NCBI RefSeq assembly: GCF_008704205.1
Contig: NZ_VXLC01000001.1
Location: forward strand, 310,001 to 374,000
Direction of reading: 5' to 3'
Source of the DNA: Nocardia colli
GTDB taxonomy: Bacteria; Actinomycetota; Actinomycetes; Mycobacteriales; Mycobacteriaceae
DNA: 64,000 nt
The notes under the pieces are model-generated. The model ran no database searches, was not told the origin of the DNA, and saw nothing but the letters and a program-made list of their open reading frames with translations. Position numbers and translations under genes: made by a program. Shown here piece after piece: positions 16,512 through 26,874 of the stretch; positions within the stretch are counted from its first letter, which is position 1; each line of letters begins with the position of its first letter.

Positions 16512-17531
16512 ATGTCCCACGCACCGCGCCGCCGCATGGCGACCATCGCGATCGCGCTGACCTGCACCGCAGCCGCGGCCAGCAGCACCACCGAGACCAC
16601 CGCGCAACCGGCTCCGGCCGCGCAGTCCGTGCGGATCAGCACCGCCTACGACCTGCCGGGCGACGGCGTCTATCCCGAGGGCATCGCCGCCGACCCGCGG
16701 ACCGGCGACACCTACGTCGGCTCGTACGCCACCGGGGCCGTCTACCGGGCGACGCCGGGGACCAAGCAGGCCGAGGTCTTCCTGCCGGCCGGCGCCGACG
16801 GCCGCAAGACCGCCAACGGCCTGCGGGTCGATCCGGCGGGGCGGCTGTGGGTGACCGACTCGACCGCCGGAGTTGCGGTGTACGACATCGCGACTCGCGC
16901 GTTGATCGCCCGGTTCGAGGTGCCCGGCCCCGCGCCGCGCTTCGTCAACGACATCGCCATCACGCCGGATGGCACCGCATACCTGACCGACTCCAGCCGG
17001 AATATCGTCTACCGCGTCACCGCCGCACAGGTGGCCGACGCCGCGGCGCACGGCGGACGGGCCGAGCTGACCACAGCCTTCGACCTGGCCTCGGTGGTCG
17101 CGCCGCACGCGGCCGACGCCTTCACCCTGAACGGCATCGTGGCCGACGCCGCCGGTCGCTACCTGCTGGTCGTCGACATGAACGCGGGCGAGTTGTTCCG
17201 CATCGCCCTCACCCCGAACGCCGCCGACCCGATCCGCAAGGTGAACCTGAACGGCGGCAACCTGATTCACGGCGACGGACTGGAACTGCGGGACAACACC
17301 CTGTGGGTGGTGCAGAACACCGACAACGCCATCGCCCGCTGGAGCATCGGCGAGGACGGCGTCACCGCGACCATGGATCAGCGCATCACCGACGAATCCC
17401 TGGGCCTGCCAACCACTTCCGTGCACAGCAACAACCAGAACCTGGTCGTCGCTTCACAATTCGACAAGGGCGGGCCGATGGGACCGGGCACCCCGAAACC
17501 GTTCACCATCGTCGCCGTCGAAGGCATCTGA
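16512..17531 (+). CDS. Secreted SMP-30/gluconolactonase-like beta-propeller protein
   Basis: About 339 residues. An alanine-rich signal peptide (MSHAPRRRMATIAIALTC...) precedes a six-bladed-propeller region with repeated YPEGIAADPRTGDTYVGSY, NGLRVDPAGRLWVTDS, VNDIAITPDGTAYLTDS, LNGIVADAAGRYLLVVD and HGDGLELRDNTLWVVQN units, typical of SMP-30/LRE-like proteins. ATG 16512 has gagagg seven bases upstream and is preferred to ATG 16497. Activity is unknown; lactonase-like hydrolysis or simple binding are options. Divergent from a MarR gene that likely controls it. Confidence 0.82.
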   Translation: MSHAPRRRMATIAIALTCTAAAASSTTETTAQPAPAAQSVRISTAYDLPGDGVYPEGIAADPRTGDTYVGSYATGAVYRATPGTKQAEVFLPAGADGRKTANGLRVDPAGRLWVTDSTAGVAVYDIATRALIARFEVPGPAPRFVNDIAITPDGTAYLTDSSRNIVYRVTAAQVADAAAHGGRAELTTAFDLASVVAPHAADAFTLNGIVADAAGRYLLVVDMNAGELFRIALTPNAADPIRKVNLNGGNLIHGDGLELRDNTLWVVQNTDNAIARWSIGEDGVTATMDQRITDESLGLPTTSVHSNNQNLVVASQFDKGGPMGPGTPKPFTIVAVEGI

Positions 17532-17551
17532 GCGCCGTTCCTGAACCAGAC

Positions 17552-17581
17552 TTGTAGATAGGTTAGCCTAACCTGTACAGT
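17552..17581 (+). promoter_or_regulatory. IdeR/DtxR iron box inside a promoter
   Basis: The 19-mer ATAGGTTAGCCTAACCTGT at 17558-17576 matches the IdeR consensus TTAGGTTAGSCTAACCTAA at 16 of 19 positions, with a perfect AGGTTAG-C-CTAACCT core (17560-17574). It fills the spacer between a -35-like TTGTAG (17552-17557) and a -10-like TACAGT (17576-17581). Iron-loaded IdeR would therefore repress rightward transcription starting near 17588. Confidence 0.75.
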
Positions 17582-17587
17582 CGGATT

Positions 17588-17660
17588 CGAAGCAAGCGGA
17601 AGGGACTCCGCAGACAGCCGAAAGCCGGTCCACCCGAGGGTGGACCGGCTTTCGGTTTTT
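17588..17660 (+). ncRNA. Candidate iron-regulated small RNA
   Basis: The IdeR-box promoter points rightward, yet the next gene in that direction (groEL) is on the opposite strand and no open frame follows. The predicted transcript of about 73 nt has a 5' hairpin GCGGA-AGGGAC-TCCGC (17596-17611, six-base loop), a linker AGACAG, and a strong terminator hairpin with a T-run. That architecture is that of a bacterial regulatory RNA, comparable in logic to the mycobacterial iron-starvation sRNA MrsI. Start site, size and targets are inferred. Confidence 0.6.
17618..17660 (+). terminator. Strong intrinsic terminator
   Basis: A 17-bp perfect stem (CCGAAAGCCGGTCCACC at 17618-17634 with its complement at 17639-17655) and a four-base loop are followed by TTTTT. 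It lies between the rightward SMP-30-like/sRNA transcripts and the leftward groEL gene. The T-run shows it acts on rightward transcripts; the stem may also slow leftward ones. Confidence 0.9.
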
Positions 17661-17684
17661 AGAAGTGTTGCCGGGTGGCTGGAC

Positions 17685-19812
<2,128 letters not shown>

Positions 19813-19899
19813 TGCTATAGCTTAGCGGGCAACCATCGAGGGTAGGTTCCGGAGGGGAAATCATGATCAACTCCGCAGCCTCGGCGAAGGGGGACGGCA

Positions 19900-21957
19900 G
19901 TGCGTGAACTGCCCTTCGGCTCGCTCTACCGGCACGACTTCGCGCGGGTGGCGGTGGCCGTGCCGCGCGTGCGGGTCGCCGACCCGGCATACAACGTCGA
20001 GCAGACGCTGCTGCTCGCCCGGCAGGCAGCCGCCGACTCGGTCGTCCTGACCGTGTTCCCTGAACTGGGACTTTCCTGCTACACCGCCGACGACCTGTTC
20101 CATCAGGACGCGCTGGACGACGCGGTGCAGACGGCGCTGGCGCAGGTGGTCGCGGCGAGCGCCGATATCGATACGGTGCTGGTCGTCGGCGCGCCGGTGC
20201 GGACCCAGGGACGGCTGTTCAACTGCGCCGTCGCGGTCTGCCGGGGCGTGGTGCTCGGGGCGGTGCCGAAGAGCTATCTGCCGAACTATCGGGAGTTCTA
20301 CGAAAAGCGCCAGTTCGCGGCGGCCAGGGAGAACCTGGAAACGCACGTCACGATCGCCGGGCAGCGGGTGCCGTTCGGCGCCGATCTGCTGTTCACGGCG
20401 AGCAATCTCGACGGGTTCGTGTTCCATCTGGAGATCTGCGAGGACGGGTGGGTTCCGTTGCCGCCCAGCGGTTATGCCGCGCTGGCCGGGGCAACGGTGC
20501 TGGTCAACCTGTCGGCGAGCAATATCGTCATCGGCAAGGCCGACTATCGCCGGGCGCTGTGCACGTCGCATTCGGCGCGCTACCTCGCGGCCTACCTGTA
20601 TTCGGCTGCGGGACACGGGGAATCGACGACCGACCTGGCCTGGGACGGACAGGCGCTGGTCTGCGAGAACGGCGATCTGCTCGCCGAGGGCGAACGCTTC
20701 GCCGACCATCCGCAACTGGTCACCGCCGACCTCGACCTGCGCCGGCTGGCCGCGGATCGGCTGCGCACCACCAGCTTTGCTGACAATGTGCACGACCACC
20801 GGGATCGGCTGGCGCGGCTGCGCCGGATCGAGGTGGAACTGCCGATTCCGGCGGGCGTTGTCGATCTCCGGCGCGAAATCGAGCGCTTCCCTTACGTTCC
20901 CGCCGATTCCGCGGTGCGCAACGAGCGTTGCGCCGAGGTGCGGCACATCCAGGTGGAGGGGCTGAGCACGCGGATGCGGGCCACCGGGATCGAGCGGGTG
21001 GTCATCGGCGTTTCCGGCGGGCTGGATTCCACGCTGGCCTTGATCGTCGCCGCGGAAACGATGGACCGGCTCGGGCTGCCGCGCGCAAATGTGCTGGCGT
21101 ACACCATGCCCGGGTTCGCGACCAGCACCAGGACCCGCACCGACGCGCACCGGCTGATGGACGCGCTCGGGGTGAGCGCGCAGGAGATCGACATCCGCCC
21201 GTCGGCCACCCAGATGCTGCGCGACCTCGGCCATCCGGCCGCCGACGGCACGCCGCAGTACGACATCACCTACGAGAACGTGCAGGCGGGCGAGCGCACC
21301 TCGCACCTGTTCCGGCTGGCCAACCAGCACAACGCGCTCGTCATCGGCACCGGCGATCTCAGCGAACTCGCCCTGGGCTGGTGCACTTTCGGCGTCGGCG
21401 ACCACATGGCGCACTACAGCGTGAACGCGTCGGTGCCGAAGACGCTGATCAAGTATCTGATCGCCTGGTCGGTGGAGACCGCGCAGTTCGGGCCCGCCGC
21501 GGGCGAGGTGCTGGCGTCGATCCTGCGCACCGAGATCTCGCCGGAGTTGGTGCCGGACACCGATTCGTCCGCGCCCAGCCAGAGTTCCGAGGCCACCGTC
21601 GGGCCGTACGAACTCCAGGATTTCCACCTCTACTATCTGCTGCGGTTCGGCTACCTCCCCAGTCGCATCGCCTATCTGGCCAGGCACGCGTGGTCGGACC
21701 CGAGCCGCGGGGACTGGCCGGAGCTGATTCCCGCCGACCAGCGCAACGCCTACGACCTCGCCACGATCAAGCACTGGCTGGCGGAGTTCCTGCGCCGGTT
21801 CATCCAGACCAGCCAGTTCAAACGCTCGACGCTGCCCAACGCGCCGAAGGTCGGTTCCGGCGGCTCGCTCTCGCCGCGCGGTGATTGGCGCGCACCGAGC
21901 GACGCGTCGGCCGCGGCCTGGCTGGACGAACTCGCCCGCAACGTGCCGGCGGACTGA
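19900..21957 (+). CDS. nadE: Glutamine-dependent NAD(+) synthetase
   Basis: A 685-residue two-domain enzyme that amidates nicotinic acid adenine dinucleotide to NAD using glutamine and ATP. The N-terminal nitrilase-type glutaminase (about 1-290) shows the Glu-Lys-Cys triad: glutamate in [15 protein letters not shown] (~56), lysine in [17 protein letters not shown] (~124) and cysteine in EICEDGW (~180). The synthetase domain has the PP-loop SGGLDSTL (~370-377). Length and layout match the M. tuberculosis enzyme. GTG start behind gaagggggacggca. Stand-alone gene, cytosolic. Confidence 0.97.
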   Translation: MRELPFGSLYRHDFARVAVAVPRVRVADPAYNVEQTLLLARQAAADSVVLTVFPELGLSCYTADDLFHQDALDDAVQTALAQVVAASADIDTVLVVGAPVRTQGRLFNCAVAVCRGVVLGAVPKSYLPNYREFYEKRQFAAARENLETHVTIAGQRVPFGADLLFTASNLDGFVFHLEICEDGWVPLPPSGYAALAGATVLVNLSASNIVIGKADYRRALCTSHSARYLAAYLYSAAGHGESTTDLAWDGQALVCENGDLLAEGERFADHPQLVTADLDLRRLAADRLRTTSFADNVHDHRDRLARLRRIEVELPIPAGVVDLRREIERFPYVPADSAVRNERCAEVRHIQVEGLSTRMRATGIERVVIGVSGGLDSTLALIVAAETMDRLGLPRANVLAYTMPGFATSTRTRTDAHRLMDALGVSAQEIDIRPSATQMLRDLGHPAADGTPQYDITYENVQAGERTSHLFRLANQHNALVIGTGDLSELALGWCTFGVGDHMAHYSVNASVPKTLIKYLIAWSVETAQFGPAAGEVLASILRTEISPELVPDTDSSAPSQSSEATVGPYELQDFHLYYLLRFGYLPSRIAYLARHAWSDPSRGDWPELIPADQRNAYDLATIKHWLAEFLRRFIQTSQFKRSTLPNAPKVGSGGSLSPRGDWRAPSDASAAAWLDELARNVPAD

Positions 21958-22025
21958 CCCGGCTGTCCGCCAAGGCAATCCGACTCGCGCGGCGAGGGGG
22001 TACCGGACCTGCCTAAGGTGATCTG

Positions 22026-22700
22026 GTGAGTGAAGCACCCGGCTGGACCGCCATCGACGACGCGCTGCGGCCGTGGTACGGCGAGCTCGAACCTTTCCAT
22101 TGGGCCACCGATCACCCCTGGTCGCTCGGCGGGGCCGACCCGCTCGACGGGATCAGCGCGTACTCACGCACCGAGCCGGTACCGCACTGGCACTACATCA
22201 GTTACGGCATGACCGAGCTCTATGAGAAGGAGTGGGACAACCCCGACGAGTCCGGCTGGGGCTTCGAGTTCACCTTCCGGCTGGTCCGCGAGCCCGCCGA
22301 CACCGAGCCGCCGGTGTGGCCGGTGAACTTTCTGCAGAATCTCGCCCGCTATGTGTTCCAGTCCGGCAAGTGGTTCGAGCCCGGGCACACGATCAAGTCG
22401 AACGGACCGATCGCCGCCGACCGGCCGAACTGCACCATCCAGGCCGTCGGCTTCACCGTCGACCCGGAACTCGGCACCATCGAAACTCCGCACGGGAGTA
22501 TGCGATTCCTGCAACTGGTCGGGCTGACTCTGCTCGAGTACCGGGCGGCGCAGGGCGGAAAGACGCTGGCGTTGCTGGAAGAACTGGCGCCACAGCTGCC
22601 GCTGTACGTCACCGATATCGAGCGGGCCCCGTTGGTCTCCGAGCCGAAACCCCAAGCGCAGTGGCCGCGTTGGGGTGGCGGGCTGCGCGGGCGCGCCTAG
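22026..22700 (+). CDS. Suppressor of fused (SUFU)-domain protein
   Basis: A 224-residue protein with the bacterial suppressor-of-fused domain: HWATDHPWSLGGADPLDGISAYSR, PHWHYISYGMTELYEKE, ESGWGFEFTFRL and NFLQNLARYVFQSGKWFEPGH are diagnostic. Bacterial members are often proposed as immunity proteins or toxin partners, but no toxin gene is beside it. GTG start. It stops one base before a convergent small Arg-rich frame. Confidence 0.85.
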   Translation: MSEAPGWTAIDDALRPWYGELEPFHWATDHPWSLGGADPLDGISAYSRTEPVPHWHYISYGMTELYEKEWDNPDESGWGFEFTFRLVREPADTEPPVWPVNFLQNLARYVFQSGKWFEPGHTIKSNGPIAADRPNCTIQAVGFTVDPELGTIETPHGSMRFLQLVGLTLLEYRAAQGGKTLALLEELAPQLPLYVTDIERAPLVSEPKPQAQWPRWGGGLRGRA

Positions 22701-22701
22701 T

Positions 22702-22860
22702 TCAGGCGGCCCGCGGCAGGTCGAGCGGGCGTTGCCCGGCCTGCCGTCCGATCAGGGCGCGGAGCATCCGCCGCCGGCGTATCCGTGCGGCATTGGCCGC
22801 GCGAAATCCATAGCGCGCGCGGCGAATCCGTCCGCGAACGGACATCACCCGCGCACGCAT
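22702..22860 (-). CDS. Small arginine-rich protein coupled to the Clp_N regulator
   Basis: A frame of 52 codons starts with ATG 22860, sharing a base with the stop of the Clp_N/HTH gene (TGATG), a normal sign of translational coupling. The product is extremely basic (MRARVMSVRGRIRRARYG..., then AARIRRRRMLRAL). No family recognised. Nucleic-acid binding is a guess from charge. It could also be a chance frame in GC-rich DNA; coupling and G/C-rich third positions argue for a gene. Confidence 0.45.
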   Translation of the reverse strand: MRARVMSVRGRIRRARYGFRAANAARIRRRRMLRALIGRQAGQRPLDLPRAA

Positions 22861-23588
22861 CACTGCTTGTCGGCGACGAATGCGGCGAGCAGTTCGACGA
22901 TGTGCGCCTCGGTCTTCGCCTTGTCCATGCCGAGCCCGGTGAGCAGGCCGTTGCCGTTCTCCTGCTCGAGCAGCGCGAGCAGGATGTGCTCGGTGCCGAC
23001 GTAGTTGTGGCCCAGGCGAAGTGCCTCGCGGAAGGTCAGTTCGAGGACCTTCTTGGCCTCCGGATCGAACGGAATGAGCGGGGGCACATCACCTTCGCCG
23101 GTCGGGAGCGCGGCGAGCGCGGCGGCGCGCACCGCGTCCAGGGTGATGCCGCTGGTGAGGATCTCTTTCGCGCCGATGCCGTTGGGTTCGGCGAGCAGGC
23201 CGAGCACCAGGTGCGGGGTCTTGATCTCCTGATGGTTCGTGGTGCGCGCGGATTCCTGCGCGGCCACGATGACCGACCGTGCCCGGTCGGTGAACCGGGC
23301 GAAGCCCGCGTTGGGATCCATCACGGCGGCTTCGGCCACGCCGCCGGGTCCCTTCGGCACGAACCGCTTCTGCGCGGCCTGCTTGGTGACGCCCATGCTG
23401 GCGCCGATGTCGGTCCACGAGGCGCCGGCCCGGCGGGCCTGGTCGACGAAGTGGCCGATCAGATGATCGGCCAGTTCGCCGAGGTGATTTCCGGTGACCA
23501 CTGCGTCGGACAGCTGGTCGAGCACGTTGTCGGGGCGGGCCTTCTTGATGCCGTCGATCAGATCGTCGAGGCGGTAGGGAATCGTCAT
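22860..23588 (-). CDS. HTH protein with C-terminal Clp_N repeats
   Basis: A 242-residue protein. Residues ~1-75 contain a helix-turn-helix (GASWTDIGASMGVTKQAAQKRF). Residues ~95-242 contain two Clp N-terminal repeats (FTDRARSVIVAAQESARTTNHQEIKTPHLVLGLL and KKVLELTFREALRLGHNYVGTEHILLALL), the substrate/adaptor-binding module of ClpC/ClpA. There is no ATPase domain. It is probably a transcription regulator that senses misfolded protein or Clp adaptors and controls itself through two palindromes upstream. This differs from ClgR and HspR. Confidence 0.85.
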   Translation of the reverse strand: MTIPYRLDDLIDGIKKARPDNVLDQLSDAVVTGNHLGELADHLIGHFVDQARRAGASWTDIGASMGVTKQAAQKRFVPKGPGGVAEAAVMDPNAGFARFTDRARSVIVAAQESARTTNHQEIKTPHLVLGLLAEPNGIGAKEILTSGITLDAVRAAALAALPTGEGDVPPLIPFDPEAKKVLELTFREALRLGHNYVGTEHILLALLEQENGNGLLTGLGMDKAKTEAHIVELLAAFVADKQ

Positions 23589-23589
23589 G

Positions 23590-23608
23590 CGTCAACGATA
23601 GGTTGACG
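23590..23608. promoter_or_regulatory. Operator 1 of the Clp_N/HTH gene
   Basis: CGTCAAC (23590-23596), GATAG, GTTGACG (23602-23608) form a 19-bp palindrome whose edge is two bases from the ATG. It shares arms with operator 2, centre to centre 28 bp. Confidence 0.7.
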
Positions 23609-23617
23609 ATTTACCGG

Positions 23618-23636
23618 CGTCAACCCTGGGTTGACG
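23618..23636. promoter_or_regulatory. Operator 2 of the Clp_N/HTH gene
   Basis: CGTCAACCCTGGGTTGACG is a perfect 19-bp palindrome (9-bp arms around T). It has the same CGTCAAC-N5-GTTGACG consensus as operator 1. Confidence 0.75.
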
Positions 23637-23642
23637 GCAATG

Positions 23643-24731
23643 TCAGGGGCGGGCCGCCCACCCCGCGCCGCGCACGATCAGCTCCTTCACCCAGGCCGCG
23701 GTCCGGCCGGTCAGCACGATGCGTCCCGGCGAATCATCCGCGCGCAGAACCTGAATCAGGCCATCGCGCCGGCCGAGGCTCAGGCACTGGAGGACATAGC
23801 GGAACCGCAGCTCCCCTGGTTCGGCGCCGCGCAGCCGGGCAGCCACGGCGTCGGCCGCGTACTTGCCGGTGGGTAGCGCGGTCGCGCAGGCCATGCGCAG
23901 CTCCCGGCCGCCGGGACCGGCGATCACGGCGCTGTCGCCGGCGGCGTAGACGTCCGGGTGCGAAACCGATCGCAGCGACGCGTCGGTCAGCACCCGGCCC
24001 GTGCCGTCGACCGAAAGGCCCGCTCGCGCAGCGAGATCCGGTACGGCAAAGCCTGCGGTCCACACGGTCGCGGCGGCCTCGAGCAGCGAACCGTCGGCCA
24101 GCCGGACTCCATCCGCGGTCACCTCGATGACCTTGGCATCCGCGCGGATCTCGACACCGAGTTCCTCGAGCACGCGGCGAATGTGCGCCTGCGCCCGCCC
24201 GGAAAGCCACGAACCCGGCTCGTCCGGACTGAGCAGCACCACCCGCGAATCAGGTTGCGATTCAGCGAGTTCCGCGGCCAGCTCGATCCCGGTCGCGCCG
24301 GCGCCGACGATCGCGACGGCACCCTTGGGTAACTCGAAGCGATCCGCGTCGTCGGATGTCGACACCGAGTAGGCATGCTCGGCCACGCCCGGCACGCTGT
24401 TCGGATCGGCAACGCTGCCCAACGCGTACACCAGGGTGTCGTATTCGAGATCCGTTGCGGTGTCGAGCAATACCCGCTTGCCCACGGTGTCGATCTCCGT
24501 CGCGCGAGCGCGGACGAAGCGAATCTTCTTGCTTTCCAGCAGCTCCCGCAGATCCCAGGCCGAAATCCGCTGCCCGGCCGCCTGTTGATGCAGCCGTACC
24601 CGTTCGACGAAGCGATCGCGCGCGTCGACGACGGTGATCTCGGCCCCGCGCGCCTTGCTCGCGAGGCGACCCGCTGCCGCCAGGCCCGCGTATCCGGCGC
24701 CGAGAACGACGATCCGATGCTGTCCGGTCAT
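23643..24731 (-). CDS. NDH-2-like FAD/NAD(P)-dependent oxidoreductase
   Basis: A 362-residue flavoprotein with two dinucleotide-binding motifs: VVLGAGYAGLAAAGRLA for FAD near the N terminus and VAIVGAGATGIELAAELAE for NAD(P)H near residue 140. The VYAAGDSA motif is the second FAD contact. It resembles type II NADH dehydrogenases and AIF-like enzymes but lacks an obvious membrane anchor. It lies directly downstream of an ECF41 sigma factor gene, which usually controls exactly such an oxidoreductase, and an ECF41-like promoter precedes it. The ATG has AGGAG upstream. Confidence 0.85.
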   Translation of the reverse strand: MTGQHRIVVLGAGYAGLAAAGRLASKARGAEITVVDARDRFVERVRLHQQAAGQRISAWDLRELLESKKIRFVRARATEIDTVGKRVLLDTATDLEYDTLVYALGSVADPNSVPGVAEHAYSVSTSDDADRFELPKGAVAIVGAGATGIELAAELAESQPDSRVVLLSPDEPGSWLSGRAQAHIRRVLEELGVEIRADAKVIEVTADGVRLADGSLLEAAATVWTAGFAVPDLAARAGLSVDGTGRVLTDASLRSVSHPDVYAAGDSAVIAGPGGRELRMACATALPTGKYAADAVAARLRGAEPGELRFRYVLQCLSLGRRDGLIQVLRADDSPGRIVLTGRTAAWVKELIVRGAGWAARP

Positions 24732-24762
24732 GATGTGGCTCCTTTTCGGTCGACACCCTTCA

Positions 24763-24789
24763 GACCGAACAGCCCCGCCATTCCTGACA
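24763..24789 (-). promoter_or_regulatory. Candidate ECF41-dependent promoter
   Basis: On the minus strand TGTCAGG (24783-24789), 15 bp and CGGTC (24763-24767) approximate the ECF41 consensus TGTCACA / CGTC. It lies 32 bp before the oxidoreductase ATG, between it and the sigma factor gene. Confidence 0.45.
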
Positions 24790-24825
24790 ATCGGCGGCCG
24801 TGAACCACGTCACGGTTGCTCGCGG

Positions 24826-25716
24826 CTACGGGGAAGGCACCGCCGACCTGGCGAAATAGGCCAGTTTCTCCGGGTTCACGACCAGCCGCAACGTCGCGAC
24901 CGCGCCGTCGACCAGCTCCACCGCGACCACCGCGACCGGCATGCCGTCGACCCTGGCCACCGCGGCGGGCGCGCCGTTGACCTGCTCGATGAGGATCTCC
25001 ATGCCGGGCACCTCCCAGCGGAACAGCCCGGACAGGTACCGCGCGACCTTCTTCGCCCCGACCACCGGGCGCCGGGCCGCGTTGACCTGCTCGCCCCCGT
25101 CCGCGATCGAGACCACGTCGGCGGTCAGCAGCTGCTCCAGCGACTCGATGTCCCCGGTCCGTGCCGCCTTCAGAAACCGCTTGATCAGTTCGCCGGCGTA
25201 CTCGCTCGGAATGTCGAAGCGCGCCCGGCCTTCGCGCACCCGCACCCCGGCCCGGCGGTAGACCTGCTGCGAGTTGGCCTCGCTGATGGTGAGCATGTCG
25301 GCGATCTCGCGGTGCGCGTAACCGAACGCCTCGCGCAGCACGAACACCGCCCGCTCGACCGGCGACAGTCGTTCCAGCGCGGTCAGCAGCGCGAACGACA
25401 CCAGCTCGCGTTCCTCGACGGTCTCCAGCGGACCGAGCTCGCCGCGTTCGGTGGACACCGGCTCGGGCAGCCACGGCCCGGCATAGGTCTCCCGGCGCGC
25501 CCGCGCCGAAACCAGCCAGGTGCGGCACAGATTCACCAGCACGGTGGTCAGCCAGGCCTCGGCGGACCGGATCCGGGTCCGATCGGCGGCGGCCCAGCGC
25601 AGATAGGTCTCCTGCACGGCGTCTTCGGCTTCCCCGGCCGATCCGAGCATCCGGTAGGCGAGTGCGAACAGCCGGGGACGATGCGTCACGAATACGCCCA
25701 ACCCGTCCGGCTCCAC
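24826..25716 (-). CDS. ECF41-group RNA polymerase sigma factor (SigJ-like)
   Basis: About 296 residues. Sigma2 (FALAYRMLGSAGEAEDAVQETYLRW) and sigma4 (LSPVERAVFVLREAFGYAHREIADML) are followed by a SnoaL/NTF2-like C-terminal domain, the hallmark of ECF41. Signature motifs are WLPEP after sigma2, DGGEQ (the usual DGGGK, altered) and NPEKL near the end. In this group the C-terminal domain controls activity instead of an anti-sigma factor. The start is set at GTG 25716 with gaagaagg five bases upstream; the frame runs open to 25905, but that part is glycine-rich and unlike the family. Confidence 0.88.
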   Translation of the reverse strand: MEPDGLGVFVTHRPRLFALAYRMLGSAGEAEDAVQETYLRWAAADRTRIRSAEAWLTTVLVNLCRTWLVSARARRETYAGPWLPEPVSTERGELGPLETVEERELVSFALLTALERLSPVERAVFVLREAFGYAHREIADMLTISEANSQQVYRRAGVRVREGRARFDIPSEYAGELIKRFLKAARTGDIESLEQLLTADVVSIADGGEQVNAARRPVVGAKKVARYLSGLFRWEVPGMEILIEQVNGAPAAVARVDGMPVAVVAVELVDGAVATLRLVVNPEKLAYFARSAVPSP

Positions 25717-25968
25717 CACTACCTTCTTCCGCGCCCGCCCGCCGGATATGACCGTACCGCTCGCACGGTCGGACAGCCGACCATGTTCATCGCGCGCGGA
25801 ATCCGCGATACCGAGCAATCGCTTCAGGCCGAATCGGGTAGCGCCGAAGCCACCGATCCCCCACCCACCGAAGTCGAAGCCACCCACTGCCGCCAGAGTG
25901 CCCATGCTCCGAGAGCTTTGTCGCCTTGGCTTTCCAAGACCTTAAGAAATCCCAGTAGGAAACAAGCT

Positions 25969-26874
25969 TCAGCGGGACAGGTCGTTGCTGTCCCGCCGCT
26001 TGCCGCCTGGCCTGCGCAAACGCAGTCGCGCGGTGGAGCCGCGGATGGCCGGGCGGCGGATCACCGGCCGCCGCTGCGCCCGGCGCTGCGCGCGCCGCTC
26101 GGCCGGCTTGTGCGTCCAGGTCTCCGGGCGCGCGGCGACCCAGCGCTGGGAATGCCAGGCGAACGGAATGTGCACCAGGTACAGCGCGATCAAGATCAGC
26201 AGCAGCACGGTCGGATAGGTGACCAGCAGCGCCGCGGCCAGCGCGACGAGCACCAGCAGCCCGGCCGCCGCCTGCGGCGCCACCGAGACCGACTTCATCG
26301 CCAGCGTCGGCACGGTGCTGACCGCCAGCGCGGCCGCGAGCACGGTCCACGCGGCGACCGCGTAGAAGCCGACCCACCAGCCGTCGCCGAACAGCACGAA
26401 CAACGCGACCGGCGCCATCGCGATGAGCGCCGCCGCGGGCGCGGGCACCCCGACGAAGTACTCGCGCGACCATTCCGGCCGGGTGTCGTCGTCCAGCAGG
26501 GTGTTGAACCTGGCCAGCCGCAGCACGATGCTCACCGCGAACAGCAGCGCGATGATCCAGCCCGCGGTCTCCGAGTGCAGCAGCGTCACATAGAGCACGA
26601 GCGCGGGCGCGACGCCGAACGAGATGGCGTCGGAGAGCGAATCCAGCTCCGCGCCGATCTTGCTGGTGGCGTCCAGCATTCGGGCCAGCCGGCCGTCGAG
26701 GGTGTCCAGCACGGCCGCGGCGCCGATCATCGCCAGCGCGAGATCGAGCCGGTTGTCCAGGCCGAACTTCACCGCGGACAGTCCGGAGCACAGCGCGAGG
26801 ATGGTCACCACGCTCGGCAGCAGCCGAATGGAGCGGCGCCGCCGTCCCTGGGTCGGAGCAGCCGCCTCCATCAT
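25969..26874 (-). CDS. pssA: CDP-diacylglycerol-serine O-phosphatidyltransferase
   Basis: A 301-residue membrane enzyme that makes phosphatidylserine from CDP-diacylglycerol and serine. The CDP-alcohol phosphotransferase motif is complete: aspartates in [27 protein letters not shown]. About eight hydrophobic helices follow and the C terminus is a long Arg-rich tail. It overlaps psd by four bases, so the two form the phosphatidylethanolamine pathway operon. Confidence 0.95.
   Translation of the reverse strand: MMEAAAPTQGRRRRSIRLLPSVVTILALCSGLSAVKFGLDNRLDLALAMIGAAAVLDTLDGRLARMLDATSKIGAELDSLSDAISFGVAPALVLYVTLLHSETAGWIIALLFAVSIVLRLARFNTLLDDDTRPEWSREYFVGVPAPAAALIAMAPVALFVLFGDGWWVGFYAVAAWTVLAAALAVSTVPTLAMKSVSVAPQAAAGLLVLVALAAALLVTYPTVLLLILIALYLVHIPFAWHSQRWVAARPETWTHKPAERRAQRRAQRRPVIRRPAIRGSTARLRLRRPGGKRRDSNDLSR

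Noticed and set aside
17532..17684. Iron box as regulator of groEL or of the SMP-30-like gene
   Set aside because: It lies downstream of both genes (their 3' ends converge here), so it cannot be their promoter; a separate short RNA fits better.
19867..22038. Very long antisense frame (723 codons) opposite nadE
   Set aside because: It mirrors the codon structure of the clearly real NAD synthetase gene; the product is a His/Arg/Gly-rich shadow with no family motifs.
25717..25905. Longer N terminus of the ECF41 sigma factor
   Set aside because: The added residues are Gly-rich and unlike sigma factors, and tandem GTGs with a ribosome site lie at 25716/25719.
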